NCBI GenBank assembly: GCA_958296245.1
Contig: OY282458.1
Location: 186,001 to 250,000 of the forward strand
Length of the DNA: 64,000 nt
Direction of reading: 5' to 3'
Origin: an uncultured Dehalococcoidia bacterium
GTDB taxonomy: Bacteria > Chloroflexota > Dehalococcoidia > Lucifugimonadales > G958296245
Part shown: in pieces, positions 57,315-64,000 of the stretch
Position numbering within the stretch: the first letter of the stretch is position 1
Layout: each line of letters begins with the position of its first letter
The notes under the pieces: generated by a model
The model's input: the letters and a program-made list of their open reading frames with translations, nothing else
Database searches by the model: none
Told to the model about the DNA's origin: nothing
Position numbers and translations under genes: made by a program

Positions 57315-58422
57315 CCGGAGCGAAGACGTGACAGCCCGGGGACGGGACCGAAGTTTGGCAGCCCGTCGCCTCCAGGGCGCCGCTCTCCTGGTCGATCCGG
57401 AACGTGACCACTGTGTCCGTGTGTTGATTACCGACGACCAGATACCGCCCCGTTGGGTCGATGGCGAAGTTGCGCGGGGAGCTGCCCCGGGTATGTTCGT
57501 TGCCTGCATGTTCCAGCTTCCCGGTGCGCCCGTCTATCCGGTACGCGGCGATGCTATCGTGGCCGCGGTTGGAGGCGTAGAGGAACCTTCCTGAAGGGTG
57601 GACGTGCAGGTCGGCCGGGTGGTTCGTTCCGCCGAAGCCCGGCGGTATGGTGGCAAGGGTCTGAAGTTCTGTGAGAACCCCGGCCCGATCGTCGTAGGCG
57701 AACGCGGTAACCGTCGAATCCAGTTCGTTGACCACGTACGCGCGCCTTCCGCTGGGATGGAAGTCGAAGTGCCTGGGCCCGGCTCCGGGCGCAGTCGTCA
57801 CCCAAGGCGCGGGGTTTGGCGAGACCCTGCCGGACGCCGCGTCGAGACCGTAGACCATCACCTTGTCCAGCCCGAGGTCCGGCGCGAGGGCGTGGTTGTT
57901 CCCGGGGTCGACGAAGAACGAGTGCGGGTGGGGTTCTTGCTGCCGGTCGGGGTTTACGCCGGAGCCTTCGTGCCGGATGCCGGCCGTCGGCTCGCCCACG
58001 CTGCCGTCGTCGTTCAGGGAGAAGACGGCGATACTGCCTCCGCCGTAGTTGGCAACGAGCAGGAGCCGCGCCGTCTTGTCGAGGCTGAGGTGACACGGCA
58101 GACCCCCTCCCGACGCAACCCGGTTCAGGAGGGTAAGCCTGTCCGTCCGAGGGTCGACTCGGAACGCGCTAACGGCCCCCCCGGGATGCTCGGCCCTGTT
58201 CCAAACCTCGTGGACACTGTATAGCAACCTCCCGTTGGGGTGGAAGGCGAGGAAGCAAGGATTGTCGGGTACGCGGTCCGATCCCGTCACTTCCAGGCCG
58301 CCTGTGGCTGCGTCGAGGCGCAGAGTGTATATGCCCTCGCTCGCGCCGGTCGGGTGCTTGTCCCCGTGCTCCTGAGTGTAGGTACCAACGTACATCGTTA
58401 GCGAACCGGCTTGTGTACTCAT
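57307..58422 (-). CDS. Lactonase family (6-phosphogluconolactonase-like) beta-propeller
   Basis: The 371-aa seven-bladed propeller matches the YbhE/3-carboxy-cis,cis-muconate lactonizing enzyme family. Marks are YVGTYTQEHGDKHPTGASEGIYTLRLD, NPCFLAFHPNGRLLYSVHE, LLVANYGGGSIAVF, EPHPHSFFVDPGN and GPRHFDFHPSGRRAYVVNELDSTV. The ATG at 58422 follows GGAGGAAGC, a strong ribosome site, and gives the family N-terminus; the open frame reaches to 58491. No signal peptide, so cytoplasmic. Stands alone. Lactone substrate is not certain. Confidence 0.88.
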   Translation of the reverse strand: MSTQAGSLTMYVGTYTQEHGDKHPTGASEGIYTLRLDAATGGLEVTGSDRVPDNPCFLAFHPNGRLLYSVHEVWNRAEHPGGAVSAFRVDPRTDRLTLLNRVASGGGLPCHLSLDKTARLLLVANYGGGSIAVFSLNDDGSVGEPTAGIRHEGSGVNPDRQQEPHPHSFFVDPGNNHALAPDLGLDKVMVYGLDAASGRVSPNPAPWVTTAPGAGPRHFDFHPSGRRAYVVNELDSTVTAFAYDDRAGVLTELQTLATIPPGFGGTNHPADLHVHPSGRFLYASNRGHDSIAAYRIDGRTGKLEHAGNEHTRGSSPRNFAIDPTGRYLVVGNQHTDTVVTFRIDQESGALEATGCQTSVPSPGCHVFAPGP

Positions 58423-58555
58423 GCTTCCTCCTTCGGCCGAACATTCTTCGGCAACGCGCTTAGTGTGCCCCGGGGCGGCCATGCGCGTCAAATACCAAGT
58501 GCCGCCCCGATCTGGTGTGCCGCGTCTCGTACGGCGAGTTTACCCCAAACGGTCA

Positions 58556-58682
58556 TCTCTCCCTCTCCGACATGGGGTCTGGGGCTGTGCCCCAGTTACC
58601 AGGGGCGGGTGGGTGGACCTTAAAGATGTCTGCTTTATCGGGGCTGCGCCAGTCGAAGATGGCCTCACGAAGTCTGAACAGT
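58556..58682 (+). repeat. Element A copy upstream of tig
   Basis: CTCTCCCTCTCCGACATGGGG, then GGGGCTGTGCCCCAGTTACC, CTGCTTTATCGGGGCTGCGCC and the right terminal repeat CCTCACGAAGTCTGAACAGT at 58663-58682. The left end is degraded. Confidence 0.75.
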
Positions 58683-58715
58683 CATAGCTTGACGGGGGCC
58701 TGCCCGCTGTCCGTC

Positions 58716-58724
58716 TGATATAAT
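58716..58724 (+). promoter_or_regulatory. Extended -10 promoter of tig
   Basis: TGA-TATAAT at 58716-58724, about 28 bases before the start codon, directly after a repeat element. A TTGACG at 58689 is 24 bases away, too far for a normal -35. Confidence 0.55.
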
Positions 58725-58752
58725 TGAACCCAGCCTCACGTAGGAGCTCCGG

Positions 58753-60108
58753 TTGAAGATAACTCAAGAAGAGATGGTAGAGCGCCAAACGGTGCTCCAC
58801 GTCGAGCTTGAGGACGAGGATCTCGAACCCTATCTACAGCGCGTATACCGCAGGGTCGCCCAGCGGGCCGCGATACCGGGGTTCCGCAAAGGCAAGGCTC
58901 CCCGCGCCGTAGTGGAGCGGTTCCTAGGCCCCGGAGGTCTTCTTCATGAATCGCTCGGCGACGCCGTCCCCGCCCTTGCCGACCAGGCCGTATCCGCCCG
59001 TCAGCTCGAACCCGTCGTTCCGCCTCACTTGGAGGTGGTCGATACTGAGCCCGTTACCATCAAAGTCACCGTAGCGGCCAAGCCCGGCATAGACTTGGGC
59101 GAATACGGCAGCATCCGGCTGGAGGAGGACGAGATCGAGGTTGAGGATGAGCACGTCGAGGAAGCCATCCGGAACATGCAGCAGGATTCGGGCTCCTGGG
59201 AGCCGGTCGAACGCCCGGTCAAGCCGGGGGACATGGTGACTCTCGACGTCACCGGGACCGTGGAGGGGCGCGTCGTCTTGGAAGAGAAGGACACCGTCTA
59301 CAATGCCGAAGACGGCAGCAGCATCCCCTTTCCGGGGTTCTCAGAGAACCTCGTGGAAGCTGTGGCAGGGCGCCCCAGGGAGTTCTCCATTGCCATTCCG
59401 GAGGACTACGCAGACGTAAGCCTGGCCGGGAAGTCCTGCGACTTTACGGTTACTGTCAGCGAAATCAAGGAGCAGCGGCTCCCGGACCTGGATGACGAGT
59501 TCGCCAAGGGCGCCGGGGACGGTTACGAGTCCATGGCCCAGCTTCGCGAGGCCGTCGAAAGAGACCTGAGGACGAGAGCGGAAGAGGCGGGGAAGAGCCG
59601 GTACAGGCAGCGAGCCGTAGAGGCTCTGCTCGAAACGGCGACTGTGGAGATGGCCCCGCTCCACGTAGAACATGAGCACCGGCACGCTGCGTACAACCGG
59701 GCCCGCTTCGTGCAGAGCCTCAACTTGCAGTATGACGACTACCTCCGCTATAGAGGCAAGACGAGGGAGGAAGATGAAGAGGAGATACGCGAGGCGGCCA
59801 TGCGTCACTTGACGCAGTCCTACGCCATCCGGGAGCTGGCGGAGAAGGAAGGCATAGAGGTCAGCGACGACGAGATAGACGACAAGCTCCAAGAGGCGTT
59901 GGACTCGGGAGGCGAAGCCGTGGCGCAACTCCGTGAAGCTCCGGACCAAGAACGAGTACGCGAGTCCGTACGCGCCTCGCTCCAGGAAGACAAGGCTATC
60001 GACCTACTTACAACTATCGCGCGGGGGGAGGCGCCGGAAGAGAGGCCGTCTGAGGAACAGGGCGAGGCGGCGTTAGATGAGACGGCGCCGGAAGAAAAGA
60101 CTGGATGA
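58753..60108 (+). CDS. tig: Trigger factor
   Basis: The 451-aa ribosome-associated chaperone. The N-terminal ribosome-binding domain includes [20 protein letters not shown] central FKBP-like prolyl isomerase region includes [17 protein letters not shown] and [29 protein letters not shown], and a long helical C-terminal cradle follows. The tail is very acidic ([27 protein letters not shown]). The TTG at 58753 has GGAGCT 4-5 bases upstream. The clpP frame begins within 4 bases of its stop codon if the upstream ATG is used; the tig-clpP-clpX order is conserved in bacteria. Confidence 0.96.
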   Translation: MKITQEEMVERQTVLHVELEDEDLEPYLQRVYRRVAQRAAIPGFRKGKAPRAVVERFLGPGGLLHESLGDAVPALADQAVSARQLEPVVPPHLEVVDTEPVTIKVTVAAKPGIDLGEYGSIRLEEDEIEVEDEHVEEAIRNMQQDSGSWEPVERPVKPGDMVTLDVTGTVEGRVVLEEKDTVYNAEDGSSIPFPGFSENLVEAVAGRPREFSIAIPEDYADVSLAGKSCDFTVTVSEIKEQRLPDLDDEFAKGAGDGYESMAQLREAVERDLRTRAEEAGKSRYRQRAVEALLETATVEMAPLHVEHEHRHAAYNRARFVQSLNLQYDDYLRYRGKTREEDEEEIREAAMRHLTQSYAIRELAEKEGIEVSDDEIDDKLQEALDSGGEAVAQLREAPDQERVRESVRASLQEDKAIDLLTTIARGEAPEERPSEEQGEAALDETAPEEKTG

Positions 60109-60155
60109 CGGCAGAACCCCGTTGGTGGGATGTTGAGAACTCCAAGGAGGAGGCA

Positions 60156-60788
60156 GTGAAGTTGACGACCCGTCCTGAAAACCTGATCCCTATGGTGGTT
60201 GAGAGCGGCGCCCGCGGGGAGAGGGCCTATGATATCTACTCGCTGCTGCTGAAGGAGCGCATCATCTTCCTCGGGACCCCCATCTCCGACCCGGTGTCCA
60301 ACGCGATAATCGCCCAACTGCTCTTCCTCGACAGAGAGGACCCCGAGAGAGACATCCACTTCTACATCAATTCGCCGGGCGGCGTCATCACCTCGGGCCT
60401 GGCTATCTACGACACGATGCAGCTCATCCGACCCGCCGTGTCCACTATATGCATAGGCATGGCTGCCAGCATGGCGACGGTATTGCTCTGCGCGGGCGCG
60501 CCCCGCAAGCGCTTTGCCCTCCCCAATGCGACAGTGCACATGCATCAGCCGATCTCCGGCGCACAGGGGCAGGCTTCCGACATAGAGATCCACGCCCGCG
60601 AGATACTGAGGATGCAGGACAAGATGAGGCAGATCATCTCCGGCCACACCGGACAACCGTATGAAAAGGTCGCCAGGGACACCGACCGCGACTATTATCT
60701 GAGTGCCGAAGAGGCTAGGGAATACGGACTGGTGGACGACGTTCTCTCTGCCTCGAAAGAGGAAGCCACTGCCGGGGCGTCATCCTGA
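60156..60788 (+). CDS. clpP: ATP-dependent Clp protease proteolytic subunit
   Basis: The 210-aa serine protease forms the ClpXP chamber. The triad is present: Ser in [24 protein letters not shown], His in HMHQPISG and Asp in [13 protein letters not shown]. The start is set at the GTG 60156, since AAGGAGGAGG precedes it by a few bases and the family N-terminus ([31 protein letters not shown]) soon follows. The ATG at 60105, overlapping the tig stop codon, would add 17 residues. Between it and clpX lies a large repeat region. Confidence 0.96.
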   Translation: MKLTTRPENLIPMVVESGARGERAYDIYSLLLKERIIFLGTPISDPVSNAIIAQLLFLDREDPERDIHFYINSPGGVITSGLAIYDTMQLIRPAVSTICIGMAASMATVLLCAGAPRKRFALPNATVHMHQPISGAQGQASDIEIHAREILRMQDKMRQIISGHTGQPYEKVARDTDRDYYLSAEEAREYGLVDDVLSASKEEATAGASS

Positions 60789-60846
60789 GCTTAGGCAAAC
60801 CCCGCTCAAACGGTATAGCAGGCTTACGGGTACGGAGGGCAGACCC

Positions 60847-61238
60847 TGTGAGACCCGGCGGGAAAGTCCGGAGGTTCTCCCCTTCTGGGCAGGGGGCTGG
60901 TATGCAGGCGAGACGCCTGCGCTCCAGGCCGGAGGTTCTCCCCTTCTCGGCAGGGGGGCTGGTATGCAGGCGAGACGCCTGCGCTCCAGGCCGGAGGTTC
61001 TCCCCTTCTCGGCAGGGGGGCTGGTATGCAGGCGAGACGCCTGCGCTCCAGGCCGGAGGTTCTCCCCTTCTCGGCAAGGGGGTCTGGTATGCAGGCGAGA
61101 CGCCTGCGCTCCAGGCCAGAGGTTCTCCCCTACGGCAGGGGGTATGGGGGCTGTGCCCCCGGTTACCAAGGAGCGGGCGGGATCAAAGACATCGAGGCTA
61201 CGCCAGTCGAAAAGGACCTCACGGACTCTGAACTGTTA
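60847..61238 (+). repeat. Element A copy with an inserted 62-bp minisatellite
   Basis: A degraded left end (CTGTGAGACCCGGCGG) leads into four full repeats starting at 60873, 60934, 60996 and 61058 (periods 61, 62, 62, then 63). A partial fifth starts at 61121. Each unit contains GGTTCTCCCC, GGCAGGGGGCTGGTATGCAGG and the palindrome GCAGGCG-aga-CGCCTGC. After them come the normal element centre (GGGGCTGTGCCCC) and right end, ACCTCACGGACTCTGAACTGTT. Apparent reading frames inside are repeat artefacts. Confidence 0.85.
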
Positions 61239-61269
61239 CGTAAAAGTACGAAAGAGTTCTTCCGCAGCC

Positions 61270-61278
61270 TGATAGAAT
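61270..61278 (+). promoter_or_regulatory. Extended -10 promoter of clpX
   Basis: TGA-TAGAAT at 61270-61278, about 77 bases before the ATG, in the short unique stretch between the repeats and clpX. Confidence 0.5.
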
Positions 61279-61354
61279 AATAATGACGCGCCACGAAGAC
61301 CACCGCAGGCCGGGCCCGATGGCCGTACTGCGAAGAGGACGGCGAGAGGGCTAA

Positions 61355-62653
61355 ATGCCTGCACCGCGAGGCGAGCAGAGCAACAACTATACCTGTTCGT
61401 TCTGCAGCAAGGCGCAAAACCAGGTCAAACGCCTGATCGCCGGGCCTGACCGGGTCTTCATCTGCGACGAATGCGTCGGGCTGTGCGGTCAGATCATCTC
61501 CGAGGAGAGCCCCACCCCACTACACGACGCCAGCCGCCTGATGGCAAAGGGCATCAGCCCTAAGTGGCTCTATAACAAGCTCGACGAGTACGTTATCGGC
61601 CAAGAGCGGGCCAAGAAGGTCCTCAGCGTCGCAGTCTACAATCACTACAAACGCGTCTGGTCCAAACAGCGCTATTCCGACGTGGAGCTCCAGAAGGCCA
61701 ATATCCTACTCCTTGGCCCTGCGGGCTCCGGTAAGACGCTGCTGGCCCAGACGCTGGCCAAGATCCTCGACGTCCCATTCGCAATAGCCGACGCCACGTC
61801 GCTGACCGAGGCGGGGTACGTCGGCGAAGACGTGGAGAACATCCTCCTCCAGCTGATCCAAGCCGCCGACTTCGATATCTCGCGCGCCGAGCAGGGCATC
61901 ATCTACATCGACGAGATCGACAAGATCGCCCGCAAGAACCCCAACCCGTCCATCACGCGCGACGTGTCCGGGGAGGGGGTGCAGCAGGCGTTGCTGAAGA
62001 TAGTGGAGGGCTGCGTCGCAAACGTGCCGCCCCAGGGCGGGCGCAAGCACCCCCACCAAGACTTCCTTCAGATACATACCGACAACATCCTGTTCATGTG
62101 CGGAGGGGCGTTCGAGGGCCTGAGCGAGATGACGGAGTGGCGGCTCTCCAAGGACAAGGCAACCATCGGATTCCAGGCCAACGCCTCCAAGCCGCCCAAC
62201 GCCGAAACCAACGGCCATTTCCTCAATCAAGTCACCTCGGACGACCTGCTCAAGTATGGATTCATCCCCGAGTTCGTGGGCCGGCTCCCGGTAGTAGTCA
62301 GCCTCGACGGCTTGGACAGAGAAGCCCTGGTGCGTGTCCTTACCGAACCCAAGAACGCAGTCGTGCGGCAGTACCAGGAGCTCTTCAGGATGGACAGCGT
62401 CGAGCTGGCGCTCACGGATAGGGCGCTCGAAGCGGCGGCGGATGAGGCTCTCAAGCAGGGTACCGGCGCCCGGGGGCTGCGCTCCATCTTGGAGCGGGCC
62501 CTGCTCGACGTGATGTACGAGTTGCCCACGCTGAACGACATCGCCCGCTGCGATGTCGACGCGGACGCAATACTTGGAGCCGAAGACGTCCTGCTCTCGA
62601 CCTCGACCGGCAAGGCGCTGAAGATGCCGTCGCGAGCGAAGAAGTCAGCCTGA
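61355..62653 (+). CDS. clpX: ATP-dependent Clp protease ATP-binding subunit ClpX
   Basis: The 432-aa AAA+ unfoldase feeds substrates to ClpP. An N-terminal zinc domain ([19 protein letters not shown]...[10 protein letters not shown]) is followed by Walker [14 protein letters not shown], Walker [14 protein letters not shown], the pore loop YVGED and [36 protein letters not shown] and the sensor 2 region [23 protein letters not shown] follow. It should form the ClpXP machine with the upstream gene. The start ATG at 61355 has only a weak GAGAGG upstream. Confidence 0.97.
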   Translation: MPAPRGEQSNNYTCSFCSKAQNQVKRLIAGPDRVFICDECVGLCGQIISEESPTPLHDASRLMAKGISPKWLYNKLDEYVIGQERAKKVLSVAVYNHYKRVWSKQRYSDVELQKANILLLGPAGSGKTLLAQTLAKILDVPFAIADATSLTEAGYVGEDVENILLQLIQAADFDISRAEQGIIYIDEIDKIARKNPNPSITRDVSGEGVQQALLKIVEGCVANVPPQGGRKHPHQDFLQIHTDNILFMCGGAFEGLSEMTEWRLSKDKATIGFQANASKPPNAETNGHFLNQVTSDDLLKYGFIPEFVGRLPVVVSLDGLDREALVRVLTEPKNAVVRQYQELFRMDSVELALTDRALEAAADEALKQGTGARGLRSILERALLDVMYELPTLNDIARCDVDADAILGAEDVLLSTSTGKALKMPSRAKKSA

Positions 62654-62793
62654 CCCGCTTCCGGGATTCGGCCCGAGCCCTACGCAGCCACTGGCCTACT
62701 CCTCGACACGGCGGCCTCGAATGGGCGCGCCGCGCATGACGCAGCGGCAGGACAGCGCGGCGCGGTCGTATCCCCAGGAGCATTGCCCCTCCG

Positions 62794-63669
62794 ATGAAGA
62801 TTCACCTCGTAGACGCCACGTACGAATTGTTCCGGGCGCACTTCGGGTCCCCTCCGGCCGCGGCGCCGGACGGACGCCCGACCGGCGCCGTCCGAGGCTT
62901 CATACAGACCATGTTAGCCCTGCTGGCGCAGCCCGGCGTCACCCACGTAGCGTGCGCGTTCGACCACGTCATCGAATCGTTCCGCAACGACCTGTTCGAC
63001 GGTTACAAAGACGGCTCCGGGGTCCCGCAGGTCCTGGCGGAGCAGTTCGATACCGCCGAGGAGGCCGCCGCGGCTTTGGGGTTGGTCGTCTGGCCAATGG
63101 TCGAATTCGAGGCCGACGACGCCATAGCCACGGCGGTCCATAGGTGGAAGGACCATCCGGAGGTAGACCAGATCGTTATCTGCTCGCCCGACAAGGACAT
63201 GACCCAGCTCGTCCAGGGCGACAAGGTGGTGTGTCTGGATCGACGGCGCGGCTTGGTCGTCAACGAAGACGCCGTTGTGAACAAGTTCGGCGTCCCGCCG
63301 GAGTCCATCCCTGACTACCTGGCCCTTGTAGGCGACTCCGCCGACGGCATACCGGGAGTCCCGCGTTGGGGAGCCAAGTCGACGGCGCAAGTGCTGGCTA
63401 GGTACGCGCACGTCGAGTCGGTGCCCGAAGATGCGGCGGACTGGGACGTGTCGCCCCGAGGCGCTGCGTCTATGGCGAGGCAGTTGACCCAGCGGCTCCG
63501 CGAGGCCCTTCTCTACCGGAGCTTGGCGACGCTGCGCGCGGACGTGCCTCTCACCGAGTCCCTCGACGACCTTCGCTGGGAAGGTGTGCCGCGTCGTCGC
63601 TACACCGACCTTTGCCGCCGCCTTGGTCTGCTTCGCCTGCTGGACGCCCCAGCCAGATGGTCGGAATGA
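62794..63669 (+). CDS. 5'-3' exonuclease (DNA polymerase I N-domain-like)
   Basis: The 291-aa FEN/5' nuclease-type protein begins MKIHLVDATYELFRAHFG and keeps the metal-binding acidic set: AFDHVIESFRNDLFDGYKDG, MVEFEADDAIATAV and VICSPDKDMTQLV. A helix-hairpin-helix region VGDSADGIPGVPRWGAKSTAQVL binds the duplex. No polymerase domain is attached, so it is a stand-alone flap/RNA-primer exonuclease or repair nuclease. It follows clpX after 140 bases with no gene between. Confidence 0.9.
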   Translation: MKIHLVDATYELFRAHFGSPPAAAPDGRPTGAVRGFIQTMLALLAQPGVTHVACAFDHVIESFRNDLFDGYKDGSGVPQVLAEQFDTAEEAAAALGLVVWPMVEFEADDAIATAVHRWKDHPEVDQIVICSPDKDMTQLVQGDKVVCLDRRRGLVVNEDAVVNKFGVPPESIPDYLALVGDSADGIPGVPRWGAKSTAQVLARYAHVESVPEDAADWDVSPRGAASMARQLTQRLREALLYRSLATLRADVPLTESLDDLRWEGVPRRRYTDLCRRLGLLRLLDAPARWSE

Positions 63670-63684
63670 CCGCGTAGCATTGTC

Positions 63685-63725
63685 ATGGCGTGAGATATAG
63701 TTCTAGACTATATCTCTCACACCAT
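63685..63725. repeat. AT-rich inverted repeat
   Basis: Arms GAGATATAGT (63692-63701) and ACTATATCTC (63707-63716) are perfect around a 5-base loop. Outer bases ATGGCGTGAG and CTCACACCAT extend the pairing with one mismatch and a two-base bulge. It lies midway between two same-strand genes and has no T-run; it could be a terminator or an operator. Confidence 0.5.
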
Positions 63726-63748
63726 TCTGGGCCTGGTGGAGCACCGCA

Positions 63749-64000
63749 GTGAAGTTGCAATGGGATTTGATTCAGCCTGACAATCTGCGGCGCGCCCTGA
63801 CCGCGCGCTATCAGAACATAAGTACAGGGAGGGGGGAAATTCCTTCTTCCCGGTTGCGCAACGGGCTGTTCGCCCTATTCGTCGCCGGCGTCTTGGCCTA
63901 CAGCGCCGGGTTCGCCTGGTACATGCTGGCCCGCTTCGACCTTATCAACCTCATCCGCGACGTCAACGGCGACGACTCCTTCTATTACTTCCAGATTGCA
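63749..64000 (+). CDS. Membrane protein, probable GT-C-type glycosyltransferase (partial, 5' end)
   Basis: From the GTG at 63749 (GGTGGAG 8 bases upstream) 84 codons run to the window edge. They read an Arg-rich cytoplasmic start and then a hydrophobic segment LFALFVAGVLAYSAGFAWYML. A loop follows with the sequence DVNGDDSFYYFQIA, an acidic-aromatic motif resembling the first catalytic loop of GT-C-type (dolichyl-phosphate-mannose-type) transferases. The remainder is outside the window, so the identity is tentative. Confidence 0.6.
   Translation, partial: MKLQWDLIQPDNLRRALTARYQNISTGRGEIPSSRLRNGLFALFVAGVLAYSAGFAWYMLARFDLINLIRDVNGDDSFYYFQIA

Noticed and set aside
60847..61238. Possible CRISPR array between clpP and clpX
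   Set aside because: The units are 61-63 bp contiguous repeats without unique spacers, and each contains its own palindrome; this is a minisatellite in an element copy.

Overview
The window is high-GC bacterial chromosome, densely coding on both strands, with housekeeping genes of the type found in the Chloroflexota (Dehalococcoidia / SAR202-like). The clues are an isoleucyl-tRNA synthetase whose HIGH motif reads HHAWG, a T-box before it, a long serine hydroxymethyltransferase, Gfo/Idh/MocA, HpcH/HpaI, phosphotriesterase and amidohydrolase catabolic genes, and an FDH/Nuo-type NADH module with an extra cysteine cluster. The phylum is an inference from gene content; there is no rRNA in the window.

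Layout. 1-3.2 kb: end of a uroporphyrinogen-decarboxylase-like methyltransferase, a pterin-binding methyltransferase, an HpcH/HpaI aldolase and an unrecognised 251-aa protein. 3.3-7.5 kb: two overlapping Gfo/Idh/MocA genes (the second lacks the usual catalytic lysine) divergent from an orphan peptide-type ABC substrate-binding lipoprotein. 7.6-9.0 kb: ftsZ behind a small unknown gene, with an operator-like promoter. 9.4-15.2 kb: MFS exporter plus phosphotriesterase homologue, amidohydrolase, TolB-like lipoprotein, prepilin peptidase. 15.2-18.9 kb: P-loop-like protein, CDP-alcohol phosphatidyltransferase with PimA-like glycosyltransferase, 2-hydroxyacid dehydrogenase. 19-30.6 kb: T-box/ileS, then folE, FemAB/GNAT-like protein, MshA-like glycosyltransferase and nadE on the minus strand, a transposase remnant, glyA and rnc. 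30.9-39.8 kb: AhpD-like protein, pncB, ferredoxin-NADP reductase-like gene, zinc-ribbon membrane protein and a NuoE/NuoF/FDH-alpha-like trio. 40-49 kb: unknown protein, stand-alone PolX-type HhH protein, secA, birA, DUF2851, TPR lipoprotein, gamma-carbonic anhydrase, thioesterase, tRNA-Leu(CAA). 49-57 kb: rpoB-rpoC. 57-64 kb: lactonase, tig-clpP-clpX, a 5'-3' exonuclease and the start of a membrane protein.

NAD metabolism (nadE, pncB, the NADH-binding trio, the flavin reductase), proteostasis (tig, clpP, clpX, secA) and transcription (rpoBC) are the main themes. The most striking non-coding feature is a family of about 170-bp elements with terminal inverted repeats (CTGTTCAGACTTCGTGAG and its reverse complement). 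At least a dozen whole or partial copies sit in gene gaps. They include three in tandem directly before the rpoB promoter, a copy expanded by a roughly 62-bp minisatellite between clpP and clpX, and a copy abutting a decayed transposase. A second, related family (B) shares the outer ends. Several promoters fit TTGACN-17/18-TAGNNT, and others look like extended -10 promoters.
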